Below are positions 37,887-50,074 of a stretch of DNA of 64,000 nucleotides, piece after piece. The translations under genes and the position numbers were made by a program. The first letter of the stretch is position 1, and each line of letters starts with the position of its first letter. The stretch comes from Narthecium ossifragum (Eukaryota; Streptophyta; Magnoliopsida; Dioscoreales; Nartheciaceae), in contig OY986965.1 in NCBI GenBank assembly GCA_963920575.1, positions 27,956,007 to 28,020,006 on the forward strand, read 5' to 3'. A model generated the notes under the pieces. That model saw only the letters and a list, made by a program, of their open reading frames with translations. It made no database searches and was not told the origin of the DNA.

Positions 37887-40306
37887 TGTAAGGGCCTTAA
37901 TGTATAATTCCGGGCTTTTATGTAAAATGGAGTGCTTTTGGCGTAATTTCACGTTTTGCGGGGGGTTTTTTTGCGGGGGGTTTTATGCAAAAACCACCCC
38001 CTTTTCTAGAAGATTCCGGTCTTCTCTTCTCCTCTTCTTTCCGGCTGTTAACCCGAGTGAGAGAGGGAGAGTGAGATCGAGAGAGATGGAGGGAGATCGA
38101 GAGAGGGATCGAGAGAGAGAGAGATCGAGAGGGGGATGGAGAGGAAGCAAGGTCGCCGGCGTCGGAGTTGGAAAGGGAGAGAGATCACCGGCGCTGGAGA
38201 AGAGGAAGAAGAAGAGAAGGGGAGATCGCCGGGAAAAGTGTAGATCCGGTGAGCCTCCAGTCGGACTTCGTCTTCCTTGGCTTAGGTAAGCTTCTAGCCT
38301 CTCTATCCTTCGTTTCCCTTCTGTTTTTTTGTCCTTTTTGTGGGTTTTTTCGGCGGGTTTTTGGGGTTTTTGTGGGTTTCCGGCGATGGGTCGCCGGAGA
38401 AGATGCTGCGGACGGTGTTGGGGACCTCCCTCGGCGACTGCAGCGCCGGGGAAGGACCCCCGTGGTCCGGGGCATCTTTCTCCGAGCCCTGTCCGGCTTT
38501 ACCCATGGCAGGGGATCCTTGATCCTCCTCCCTGCCATGGTTTCCGGCAAGGTCCGGCCGGCTTTTCTCTAGCCATGGCCGTTGGTCTCCCTTGGGGACT
38601 TGGAGCTTGGGGCAGCGAGCAAGCTCCCGCCTTCACCGTAGTGGCTGTCCAACGGAGAGGCAGCGGGCTTTGTGGGCCTCTCAGCGAAGCTTCGGCGGAG
38701 CTCCGGCAGAGCTCCGGCAGCCCTTGGCGGAAGGGTTTGCGTCACCTGGGTGGGTCGTCGCAGATGCATCGTTGACGCGACAGTTTTGTCGCTGGCGCGG
38801 CAGTTTCTGTCGTAGACGCGTCGCGAGCGAGGCAAGTGGTAGCCACGGCGTGGCCGGGCGGCTGGTCCACCGTGGGCGGAGTCGCGCACTCCGTTGTACG
38901 GAGCGCCGACATCCGAATTGGGTCTTTGACGGGTCTTTTCGATCGGGTTTCCGAGCTCTATCTAATTTTAGTAGATTTAACCGCGTTTGGAGCCTTACCT
39001 GATCGTTTTCCTTATCCTTGTGTTTTAGTTAATCTTTTGAGCGGTGGTCGAGAGACGGAGCATGACATGGACCCCTGGACTTGGAGAACGCGCGTTGACT
39101 GTCCTTCTAAGGTAGGAGTTACCACCTAGGATTGTTGTGCTTGTTGCTATGTTTTGCTGATGATATGTTGTGCATGCTTTCTGTTGTGATGGTTGTATGA
39201 TATGCTATGATATGATGTTTTATCGTATTGTATGAATATATAATAATTGTTAATTGCTTTATTGCTGTGTTCTTTGTCTTGTGCATACATGATAGGACGG
39301 GGATTATGGTTGGGTCTAGTCAGGTCCTGTAGCTAGACTAGTCAGAGTCTAGGGAGTCTAGGGACTAAGTTGGAGACTTGATCTGAGGACTTTGACTTGA
39401 TCTGATTTGATGATCTGAATTGAGGATTTGTCTTGAGAATCTGATCTGAGGATTTAATCTGCTTGAGGACATGATCTGAGGATTTGATTGGATTGAGGAT
39501 ATGACTTGAGAGTGTGTTGCCTGTACTAGCGTACTGAGTCCTGTATAGAGTCTATAGGGGTCTGGGCGAGCGTTGACGGCCGGACGCGGCGACTGTGCGT
39601 GTAAGACTTTCCCAGACTAGCCAGACCATACTAGGATCAGTAAACTAGTATAGGATGTTGTACCTATACTAGTATACTGGGGCTGGGTATAGAGTCTATA
39701 GGGGTATGGGCGAGCATTGACGGCCGGACGCGGCGACTGTGCGTGTAAGACTTACCCATACTAGCCAGACCATACTTGGGCAGTAAACTAGGATAGGTGG
39801 GTGTACACCAGTGTCTTAGTTGGTGACTCCTACTGGGCTTTAGAGCTCATTCGTTTTAGGTTTGGTTTTTGTGCAGGAGGACCTATGGGTAGGCCAGAGA
39901 CCAGTGCAGTCCATGGAGGTCCGGTGCAGGGATGAGGAGTCATTTTATCCTTATGTTTATTTTCTTATGTATGATAAAGCATGTATATGTTGGATATGAA
40001 ATAGAATTGTATATTGAGAATTTGGCTGAATTATCTTGTATTTTGATGTTTACAAGTCCTATGTATATGAAATGAATGAGATGAATGAATGCAGGTACAT
40101 GTATATTATTTGAATTGTCGTGGGCGTATGTGCCCCTACATGTGGTGAATGATTGTAAAGATCTTGATTAATTGTTTTAGGATGTGTATATATATCTGTT
40201 GACAGGTTGTGTAAATGTGAACTCACGCGCCCGTGCCCAAGGGTCATGCCGAAATTTTAAATAAATCTTTGAGATATTTTATATTAAATTGGGGCGGGGC
40301 GTGACA
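37887..40306 (+). mobile_element. Solo LTR (inner), related ends
   Basis: 2420 bp starting TGTAAGGGCC and ending GGGGCGTGACA, flanked by GTGGC (37882-37886, 40307-40311). It contains a 144-bp-period duplication at 39520-39800. Several GC-rich open frames at 37.8-39.1 kb have no protein family features. Confidence 0.8.
39520..39800. repeat. 144-bp tandem duplication in the inner LTR
   Basis: AGAGTCTATAGGGG begins at 39547 and again at 39691. Each is followed by the same GACGGCCGGACGCGGCGACT and a terminal GTAAACTAG block, with scattered differences. Confidence 0.85.
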
Positions 40307-40739
40307 GTGGCTTTTGAGGCGCGGATCTTGGCGGTTCGACTGGTTGGACGCGAGGAGGAGCTGCCCTACTTGCTCAAGTAGGTGTTTCTACCTCGATCTC
40401 GTGATCGGGTTTTCCTAGGATAGGTTTAATGCCTTTTCGCTGTAGGAATACTTGTTAGAATGTTATGTAGCTCATTGCACATGTGATGTGGATGGTTTGA
40501 AGTATTCCTACCTTGCGATTTCCGTATTTTAACGGCTGGTTTCCGTATTATCGGTTTTCGCCCATTTTGACCTAGATAGGAGATTTAACCATCAAAAATG
40601 TGATTTCTTCGTACCATTGGTTTTCCCATCGTCATTTACGCATGCTTGCAATGTTTCATCAACTTCCAACTTGATTTGATCCTTAAAATCCAAGAAATTG
40701 GATTTCCGGCACTATTCTGATGAACTGTGCCTAACGCTC

Positions 40740-41090
40740 GACGGTCGATCGGTGGATCGACCGTCCAGCGTTGATACGCTCTTTTTGGTCATGACGGTTG
40801 ACCGTCGGATCGACCGTCGCATTGACCGTCAGGCTCTGTGTGGTTTTTAGTCTCCCAGGGTCGATGCATGGATCGACCGCGGGATCTTCTCTTTTTCCAA
40901 TTTGCCTCACGGTCGACCGTCGGATCGACCGTCAAGCTTTGTTTGGTTTTGGGCTTCCCAGGGTCGATCTCCGGATCAACCGTCGCCCAAATGGTTTTCC
41001 TCGTTTTGGTCTCACGGTCGACCGTGGCATCGACCGTGACATCGACCGTGGCCTCATGGTCGACCGTCGCATCGATCGTGGGCCCTTGAG
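40740..41090. repeat. GTCGACCGTC-rich array in the outer LTR
   Basis: More than a dozen GATCGACCGT/GGTCGACCGT motifs in about 350 bp, arranged in blocks of roughly 120 bp that also contain CCCAGGGTCGAT. Confidence 0.8.
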
Positions 41091-42490
41091 CAGTGTTTTC
41101 TGGCTTTTCTTGAATGACTTTCATTGGTGATTGATATCTAAACATGTTGGGAAGTTTGCATGTTGTTTTCATGGAGTTTTCAAGGGATTTTCACTGAAAT
41201 TGAGATTTAATCGCGTGTATACCCCTTTTGAGTGAACCGATGATTTGGCTTGCATTTAAATACATGTTTGGTTGGTAATTAAATGCTTAATTGATTGCTT
41301 AGCCATTAGCTAGCTATGAGTGCTAGCTAATGTGGAATTGTGGAACCTTAGCCTCTTGCTGGCGGGTGCCGAGGGCTATTGTATATATGTTGAACCTATA
41401 ATTGATGTTGTGGCATATAGAGACATCTAGGGTAGATGTTTGAATAGGTTCATGCATTGTATGCATTAGAGGCATATGAGGTTAGGCGGGCGATGGGTTT
41501 GGTCGCCGATCAGAGACTCTCGGGTAGCTCGGATCTAGCCTTAGGACCGAGACTGGGTAGTCTGGATTAGGGAGATTGTTTAATGAAATCTCTTGTTATT
41601 GAGGATTTGCGATAGTTGACTCTGATCAATGTTTCAAGGTTTAGAGGTCGTGTTGTCTTCCCAAGGCTAAGTCTTAAGGATGGTTGTCGATGTCCCTGAC
41701 ATGGTCCCCAGGCAGTGGTTTCCTGCTGGGTAACGGTGATCCTACTGGTTCTGGTTCTTTTCCTCCCAGCGTGTTGGTTGATGTTCCCAGCGTGGTCGGT
41801 TGAGAAGAGTAGGATCCCTTGGGGAATCGACAGGAGTTGTGGAAACCCGTGGCATTCCTTAGGCTTGAGCAGGGAGACAACACTGTTGTTGTTTTCCTCC
41901 TTTCTGTGTGCCGTAGAGTAGAACCCTACTGACCTTATCGCTCACTCCTACCCGGGTTGCGTTTACAGGTGCAGGCGGCAGTTCTTCTTCTGTGGAGCCG
42001 GCGAATCAGCCTTTGGTGGCGCGAGTACGTCCAGAGGTGCTTGAGGTTGCTGGAGGATCGACTGTTGTACTTTTTGATAGTTTATATATTATAAACGTCT
42101 TTGAGGAAATTTTGGATTATTGTATAAATCTTTCCCTCGGAGGAGTTTGTTATAGAATCCTGTATCAGTACAACTTGATGTATATATATATATATATATA
42201 TATGAATTGAATATCAGTTTCACCTCTGGGATATAAATTGTTTAAATTATCTGTCTTTTCCGCTTCGCATTGCGCCAATTGGAGATGAATAGTGATAGGA
42301 ACCCTCATGGCTGGTCCTGGATGGGTTTTCTGGGTCGGGGTGTGACACGGATTGCCACCCCTAGGTTCATGTTAGGCCGGGTTGTAAGATATCTATCGCT
42401 TGAGAGTGATTCCGAGACTAGTTTCGATCTGGGAGTTTGCCGGCGCAGCATCGCATCATTATAATAGAGCCGGCTATTACCATCTTCTAT

Positions 42491-43109
42491 ATAAAAAAGA
42501 AGGAAAATGATTTGTGCACATGGATATGTGGCATGTGTAATGCAGATATCACCGAATCAGTAGTGTACAACCGATTCGTCCATGTAGTCCATCGGTAGTG
42601 ATCTACCGATGACCTATATTAATGAATCAGTAGTACACTACCGATTAATTTGTATCGATAGTGAGGTATCGATTCATTGATAAAGTCCATCAGTATCTCA
42701 CTACCGATGGACTAGATGAATAATTCAATCGGTAGTCTACTACCGATTCATTGATCTAGTCCATCGGTAGTGTTCTACCGATAGACTACATGAAAGAATC
42801 GGTAGTCCACTACCGATTCAGGCATGTGTAATGCACATATGACGTCAGCATGTACACCTACCAACGCCGACTAGATGAATAATTCAATCGATAGTGAGCT
42901 ACTGATTCATTGACCTAGTCCATCGGTAGTGAGATACCAATGGAATATATCAATCAATCGGTAGCTCATTACCGGTACAATTCAATATTGATCTATTTCA
43001 TCGATAGACCACTACCGATGAATTAGATGATAAAATCAGTAATAAAATACCAACTCGTCGCACATATCATGTGTGCATGTACACAAAAGAGCGCTCTTTT
43101 TTATCCGTG
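42491..43109. mobile_element. MITE built from short palindromes
   Basis: Imperfect inverted ends (ATAAAAAAGA...TTGTGCACATG and complement ATAAAAAAGA...TTGTGTACATG). The interior holds about a dozen interrupted palindromes of the type ATCGGTAGT-n-ACTACCGAT spaced at about 35-60 bp, separated by GACTAGATGAATAATTCA-like linkers. No coding capacity. Confidence 0.65.
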
Positions 43110-43972
43110 ACGATCGAGGACTTGGGTCGCAGCCCGGCCGCCGTCACACACTATCTCCTACTTAATTTTATGACCATGTCTTCTTGGACATGCTTGAGTT
43201 AGGCGGAAAATAAAGGAAGGAGGACATAATGTTCCATCATTGAATCGATGAGGACCTAAGCCTAGAGCAAATACATTTATATATAGACGGCTAAGAGAGG
43301 GGTAACTTTAATCTGCCAAAACGATTACTTGCGGATCATAGGGAGATCAACAATCAAAAAGAAAGAAAGAAAATACCAAATATATATTATATCACATGAG
43401 CTCTATCACAATTCAAGAAAAAACAAATAGTATCAAACTGTATCAAATCTCTCGTGGACTAATTAAGCATGAAGCCATACTTTTAATTGATGTCCGTGAT
43501 GAAAGGGATATGATTTAATTCGGTGGTCCAAATATATTAATGACTAAACCGAAAGCAATTTAATCCGAACGTTTGGTGCATGTGCGGCCATGCATGATCC
43601 TCCTTTCCATGATTTATGACTTGACGGGCCATGTTTGTCTTCGCCGTCAATGAAAGCATTTTAAATCTTGATAAATAAAGACGCAAGCTCTCCTCATCTC
43701 TCTGAAACGAGAGAGGTTGTTTTGAAGTGAAAATACACACTACAAAAAAGAGCAAGAAATTGAATAATTGCTCTAACGACACCGGGTTTCGGCTCCATTG
43801 AAAGGTAATTTTTTAGTAATTACAAATAACAGCACCGATGATGATTCCGTCGATCACTTACAAGGATCAAGAGGCTATAGTCGTGACAGCAATGGTACAT
43901 GGATGCAAGTCCGGCCGTGTAAGCTAAGTCTATTTCTAAGATTACAAAGAAACTACTCCTACGATACATGTA
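43110..43972. other. Intergenic, no gene seen
   Basis: No coding or structural signal beyond a short GTAAGCTAAGTCTA (43919) that reappears at 44881 on the other side of the hAT element. Confidence 0.45.
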
Positions 43973-43980
43973 GGTCCGAA

Positions 43981-44864
43981 TAGGGGTGTAAGCGAACAGG
44001 TACGTTCGATGAACAGCTCGTGAACAAGCTCGGTAAAGACTCGTTCATGTTCGTTCGGTAAGGTAAATGAATAAACTTGAACAAGAAATTTAAGCTCGTT
44101 TAATAAACGAACCGAGATATAATAGAGGTGCATGAGCTCGACTCGTTAATGTTCGCGAACAGGCTCGATTACATGTTCATGAACACGCTCGATCACCTGT
44201 CCGTGAACAGATTTGATCACCCGTTCGTGAATATGATCAATTACACTTCAAGATTATATATGCTAAGTGTACATTCAAATAGCTGTATATATGCTCATTA
44301 ATATAATAATCGTTTGCAACCTCTTATTCATGAATCCTTTTTTGATAAGTTTTTTTGTGTGATTTATATGATTTTTTCAGAATATGAACTAAATGAGATT
44401 TCATATCTAAATTGAATCATTATATTTCAAATAATCTGATTAGAACTCAAATTGAGTTTCAAATCCAAATTTAAACATTTAATTTCCTATTTGGACCCAA
44501 TGAGGTAATGATAAACTAAATATCAGTTCTCTGTCCCATATGTTTATATCGCAATAACATCTTACTCCAATTAGAACTCGTATGGATTCAAATGAATACT
44601 CTATCAAGTTTTTGTTTTTAAGTTAAATATATGCTATACTGCATTTGTTCAGTTGTTGTTTGTTTCATTATGTGTTCGCAAACAGGCTTGGTTAGCTGTT
44701 CGTGAACAAGTTCCATTAGCCGTTCGCGAAGTTAACGAGTTGAGCTTGAGCAGCTTTTGGATAGCTCATTTAAAGCTCGGCTCGAGCTCGAGTTCAATAA
44801 AATGCTTAACGAACGAATTTGAACATGGCAAAGCTCGGCTCGGCTCGACTCATTTGCAACCCTA
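43981..44864. mobile_element. Non-autonomous hAT element
   Basis: 884 bp with ends TAGGGGTGTAA and TTGCAACCCTA, and an 8-bp target duplication GGTCCGAA/GGTCCGAC (one mismatch). Subterminal regions repeat GTTCGTGAACA and GCTCGGCTCG-type motifs on both sides. AT-rich centre, no transposase. Confidence 0.85.
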
Positions 44865-44872
44865 GGTCCGAC

Positions 44873-46690
44873 CAACCAACGTAAGCTAAGTCTACTACTA
44901 AGATAAATTTCTTCAAAAGAGTTTGTGCTATGGTTTGATTTGACGAGAGAGTTTTTCATTTTCCTTATTTCACTTTTATACTTGATTTGAAATAACTTTT
45001 GTACAACTGCTCCCAAGTTGCTCCCATGATCTCCAAACGGACCAAACTGCTCCCATGATCTCATCTTATTACTCCCATCTTGTCACATGTCCCTTTTTTT
45101 TCAACTGCTAGATAGTTAATCCCAAAATCCACAAGTTCATCTCGACTTCTTCCCTTCCACTCTTTAGCAATTTTGCCATATCAATGAAATTGCCACTAGG
45201 TTTTAACCTGCATTTCGGTTCCTCATAAAATGCGATTTTGGCACAACTCAGGAACCAAAGTTGTAGATCATCGCTTATCTTTCTAACAGTCAAAAAATCA
45301 CCTCATTTGGACATCGAATGCAAAAGTTATGAACAAAAAACTTTGATTGTATTTGATGCCACGTGGACGAATTCATCCATAGACGATTTCATCCAATTTT
45401 TACATTTCGGTCAATGATAATCTTCAAATTTGTTAAAACTCTCAACGAAAATTGTAGCTCTTCAAATGATCTTTCCAATGATCCAAGAACTATTTCATTT
45501 AATTAATAGATGACAAAGTCATGGGGAAAATACTCTCAGTACGTTGAAGATCAAGAGATAGACGAATTCATCCACGGATGATTTCGTCCAATCTTTCACT
45601 ATATTCGTTCATAGTGTCATATCGTAGCTTTTAGGGTCATCTCTCCAACGGTTCAAAAATCGTCTAAGTTGGACACTCAATGTGGAAGTTATGGACTTTT
45701 GCCTTTTTGCCATCACTTGCTTCTATTGCAGATTTGGCACACTAAAATTTGAAATACGGAGAAGTTGTCAACACTAAACCAGTCTATTTGGAGACCTCAT
45801 GAGAAAGTTACGATCAGAATGCTTTCATGACAATTTTATTTATTTATGAAATTACTATCAAATAGAAGACATGAAAACTCGATACACAGTTTCTACAGGG
45901 TTCTTAGGTGGGCGTCCTTCTATCATCTTTCAATCAAACAGTCCTCCGGTCCCCAATTTGATATAATTAGTAGGACCATATAGTGACCAACTTGATGACT
46001 ATCATAAAGGGAGCTTTGCATTCTCCGGTGGACACGTTCATATATGTTATCTTGCTGGTGTCTACACTCATGTTCCATGGCTCTGTGTAAAGCACGTAGC
46101 CCTATGTTGATGACTTCGGTTAGGCCATAATATAGGGGTGAACGTTGGTTGGACTTGCTAGCTAGCTAGCCATTGTCGGCAACAACTCCTTTTAATAAGA
46201 CACACAATTTGAGCCTGTTCGACTGAAGGATAAGCAGTAATTCTATAGTAAGGAATTAAGAGGTAGAGTTTTAAATTTTATGTTTAATCGAGTTTTATTG
46301 TTTTGTTGGAGAAATTGAGGTAGCTGCTTAAATAAAGAAAATTTATCATATTTGATGAAAGAGAATGATATTTTCTTTTAATTGGATGCAAGAATAAAGA
46401 TGGAGAATTAGGGGGAGATAATGAATAGTCCATAAATCTGCTTACTGATTTTTGAATGTCCTTTTTTTATATTTTGAGAAGATCATCTTTAACCTGTTGA
46501 AGCTTTTTTCATTCATGCATTTGTCCAGATTATTTTACCAATTACTATGGATTCTTCACAAGCTCGAATTTTGGATTCCAGAAATATGGAATAAAGAATA
46601 AATCTGCAGTCATTAGTCATTACAAACGTATATTTCTTGCATATCTCTATGAAAAAAAAACCTTTGCGTGCAATTCTATAATAAACCCCT
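44873..46690. repeat. Intergenic; holds the duplicate of 30060-30340
   Basis: No gene. 45350-45620 contains two related blocks (GACGAATTCATCCA followed by GATTTC(A/G)TCCAAT). 46060-46330 aligns with 30060-30350 and gives the uninterrupted form of the site that holds the LTR-like segment there. Confidence 0.55.
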
Positions 46691-46704
46691 TTAGTCCGGA
46701 GCTT

Positions 46705-46832
46705 AACAGGCCCGTATGTCTATTGGCGAACGAGGTCCATCAGGCCCAAGATGCTATTGTCAGCTACATTAGTGTTTTGGGCTAACAAGTCCTTGGTGAG
46801 CCTGGTTCGGGTATGGGCTCCAATTGGGCCAC
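46705..46832 (+). promoter_or_regulatory. Site II-like promoter cluster upstream of BLOS1
   Basis: Five GGCCC/TGGGC motifs within 130 bp (near 46709, 46744, 46779, 46813 and 46823), about 120-240 bp before the BLOS1 ATG. TGGGCC/T elements bound by TCP factors are common in promoters of broadly expressed plant genes. No clear TATA box is seen. Confidence 0.55.
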
Positions 46833-46945
46833 ACTCTAATTGGTTTCCATGCCGTGCGGATGCTACTCACCTGCGACTGCGAGTGCGAGTGCGACACCCT
46901 CTCGGCGGCTCGATTGCTCTCCGCTCGCTCGCTGGAGTTGGGGGA

Positions 46946-48120
46946 ATGGAAGGATCCACCAAGGCAGAGGTGGGGAGTCTCGAATCTTCGCTTATCCAGA
47001 TCATCCAGGAGCACCAACAGAGATCCATCCAAAACCGAGATCAAACTCGTTCGTTTGCTTCTACTCTTTGCCCAATTTGTTTTGCGACAAACCCTATAAT
47101 TCAATCGCACAAGCGGTTGCTATTTGGATGATTTCCGGGTTCAATTCATGAATGTTTCAATAACCACTTTGAATTAGCTTCTCCAATTTGAATTTTATGA
47201 TCGCATTTCTTGACTTTATTCATTGTTTAGAAATGGATGTGCTTCGAGTATAAATTTACATGAAATTGTTGGAACTATACAGAGTATGTTTTGAATGAGG
47301 TATGATGTGGTTTGATGCGATGCAGATAAAGCAAAGAAGAATGCCTTAAGAGCTGCAATGCGTGTTTCGGAACTTCTGGTTGATACTGTGAATGAGGGAG
47401 TCGAAGAATGCTTCGTCAATGAGAAGCGTATCGAGCTTGAGATACGCACTTTAATCGGTACTATAATGCGTTATAAAAAGCAGACGAATCAGTGGCTTGC
47501 TGCTTCTCATGCAATGAATTCTGTGTTGAAGGTATATCTGGAGTGAGTATATCTAGGTTAAATCCATAGCTATTTTTGGTGTTTGGTGGTATCCTTCGGT
47601 TGTAGTTTAATGTCATTGTTTTTTAGCACCTGAACTCTGGATAATGAAAAAAGAAAACAAAAAAACTTCTACTGCTAACGCGGGCTTGGAGAGTGTAATT
47701 AATAGGTATTACATGATTAAAGATGTTCACATACAAGGTCTTCACTTTTGTCCCATTGCAATACATGGCATTATTGTTCCCGGACTACAAATATTTTGCT
47801 GAAAGCCCTGAAATGTCCTCCAGTTTCGCTATGGCTGTTCAGTATATTTAGCTTCGCTGATAATTAATTTTTGAATATTTAGTAGGGATAATTTGCTAAG
47901 AAGAGAAATGCCTATGAGATGGAATAGTAGAATTTATTCAAGCTAAAAGCTGAAAAGAACTTCTAGAACTTAATTTTTTTCTCGTGTTTGGCAGTTATTT
48001 TTATCCTAACATTGGCACTTGGAAACTCAGGAAATTGGAGATTTTGAGAACTGGATGAAGATTATGGACTATGACTGCAAAAGCGTCAATGCTGCAATCC
48101 GGAATATTCACCATCAATGA
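46946..48120 (+). CDS. BLOS1: BLOC-1 subunit 1 homologue (BLOS1/GCN5L1), 3 exons
   Basis: Exons 46946-47048, 47326-47531 and 48031-48120 with GT/AG introns in consistent phase give 132 residues. Features match plant BLOS1: N-terminal LESSLIQIIQEHQQ, a central helical stretch (KAKKNALRAAMRVSELLVDT, NEKRIELEIRTLIGTIMRY, TNQWLAASHAMNSVLK) and C-terminal EIGDFENWMKIMDYDCKSVN. It is predicted to form a coiled coil, with no signal peptide or membrane segment. In Arabidopsis BLOS1 acts with BLOS2 and sorting nexin SNX1 in endosome-to-vacuole trafficking, including of auxin carriers (established knowledge). The start chosen is the first ATG in frame giving the family N-terminus. It is not interrupted and looks functional. 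Confidence 0.92.
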
Positions 48121-50068
48121 TCACACTGTTATAGGGCCATTCCAGAGTTTTCAAACAATATGCAATGGTAAAATCATGATCTTATTCCACTATTTCATTA
48201 TTACAAGAGATTTGATAGAAAAGTTGAGAGCGCTGATTTTCAGAAGTTATGAACAATAACTTGTACCCAATGGAAAAATATCTCGTGCTCTAATTATTCA
48301 TGTTTTGCCTGTATTTAAGGTTTCTGTTCAGAATTTAACTTGGCATTAGAAAAACTTATCTGGGGCTGGAACATCATATTTCATTTACTAGGATGATCTT
48401 TGGGTTTCCTTATCATTTAACCTATTTGACCTGTTGTTCTTTTACTATTCGAACTTGCTGATATGGGGTTTTAGAACCATACCCAGCCATTTGTTTAAAA
48501 ATTATTAAATGCCACACTCTCCAGAATTCAGAGAGTTGTTATCTCTTGCTCATTCTTTTCCATGATCATCCAAATAAGCTACGATTTGGAGCGCTGGAGC
48601 TCTTCTTGGTTTGTATGTCATTTTGTTAGCCATTAATTATGCTGTTGATTTGAATTCATTGGTTGGAATATCACTTCAACCATTGCCTTACAATCTGAAT
48701 TTGTTGCTGTTAAGTCCATTTGCCTTTTGATTGCTTGGCAGTGAAAATCTGACGACGCGAATTTTATGCCTGTAAGTTGCAACTGATTTACAGAGTTGTA
48801 ACAAAAAGTAGCAAGTTTTTCCTGAAATTTGATACCTACTCACCCGCAATCTTAATGTGTGCAGTGTAGAGCTTGACGGCATGAGTTACCATCAGAATGA
48901 GTCTGCTGAAGCAGGAAATGCACTAGAGTTGACTTCAGGGAGACAGGCCTTTAAACATAACGTGACGGTCAAGACAGAAGGCTTGTGTAAATGGAGATGA
49001 GAATTGCTGGTGGATTTGCTTGCTCGAGTAAGAATAGAATTTAGAAGGGCTTGCCTAGCTGTTCCAAAATATTTTTGGTCGCTGAGACTGTTTTTGTATA
49101 GCGTGGTTTCAAGAAGCGCGGGGCACTTGTAGTCGATGTGCTTCCACATTGGATGAATATACATACTAGAGTCAACTTGTAAAATGAGTTATTATGGTAT
49201 GTCGATTATCGCCTGCTTGGTATTAATGTTTTCAAGGACAAAGATCTCCAAAAATTTCCCACTTTCTTCACAAATCTTATCTTCGGTCATTGTCTTCATT
49301 GTTTTGCAGCTGCGAAGAGCCTTCAAAAAATAAAACAGACCAGCCTTTGTAAGAAAATGACTTCATTGTTTCTGCTATGTATGCGTATGATGTATCATTG
49401 CATTGCAGCAGAGGGTAATCACAGGTCAAGTTAGTCTGGTCTACTTAGTCTGGAAGGTAAAAACATCTGCCAGGTCTCATGCTCTCAGTCAAATTATTGT
49501 AAAACTTCAACCTTTGATGACATCAAGTTTCTTCTGAAGTACTGAAAGAGCGGAGAATATGTGGAAGTAGGCGATGAATATGTTGCAACATACCGGAGAT
49601 TGCTTCAAGAAATTCAACTGCTGTTTGCTACTGTTAAAAGGAAGCTGGAATTCCTTGCCCTGGCAGTTGCTTGCAATGAATTGTTGAGTGGTTGGAATGT
49701 GGGCATCAAGAAACTAGACCTACAAATAGTCATGAGCAAACAGTTTTTATACAAGCTGTGAGATGTGTACTTTAGAAGAAGGACGTCGAAAGTAAGCCAT
49801 ACTTGGAGGAAGAACGTCAATCGATCCCTAACAGAGCTTGGATTTCAACCTGTTGCCTGTTGATGTTTTAACGAGTAATGCCTGAGTTAAAACATGCATT
49901 TCCTGCAACCAACTCACATGTTTGATTTGGATACAAACTGTATAATCTTGTACAGCATTTTTTGGACAGTTTCAAGTTTAAATCAAGCATAAAAGCTCTT
50001 CTATATATCTTCTGGAGTTTACTTACAGCGAGCCACGAAATAACATGTACTAATTAAATAACAATGCA
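48121..50068. other. BLOS1 3' flank; no second gene recognised
   Basis: AT-rich, T-biased DNA. Short open frames exist (for example 49561-49761 and the complement near 48900-49160), but none shows a known family or codon pattern. Part may be BLOS1 3' UTR. Confidence 0.4.
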
Positions 50069-50074
50069 AATGTG

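Larger units (their letters stand above)
37503..42347 (+). mobile_element. Solo LTR family B (outer), interrupted
   Basis: Starts TGTGAGAGCCCG and ends CGGGGTGTGACA, flanked by CGGAT on both sides (37498-37502, 42348-42352). Removing the inner element leaves about 2.4 kb. A TATA-like CTCTATATAAGG lies at 37783-37794, followed by a CT-rich run. The 3' part aligns with the LTR inside the copia element. No coding domains. Confidence 0.85.
36316..42363. mobile_element. Non-autonomous hAT-like element split by solo LTRs
   Basis: Ends TAGGGGTGGC and GCCACCCCTA, with a perfect 8-bp target duplication GGTTCATG (36308-36315, 42364-42371). Subterminal DNA on both sides is filled with ACGGGTCGGGTC-type repeats in inverse orientation, which fits hAT-type MITEs of plants. 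The middle (36480-37310) is GC-rich with several frames but no recognisable protein. Net length about 1.2 kb; the rest is the insertion at 37503-42347, close to its right end. Confidence 0.85.

Noticed and set aside
37831..39129. Many overlapping GC-rich frames
   Set aside because: They overlap on both strands within the inner solo LTR, with no recognisable domain.
48688..49164. Minus-strand frames downstream of BLOS1
   Set aside because: No family resemblance and T-rich, UTR-like base composition.
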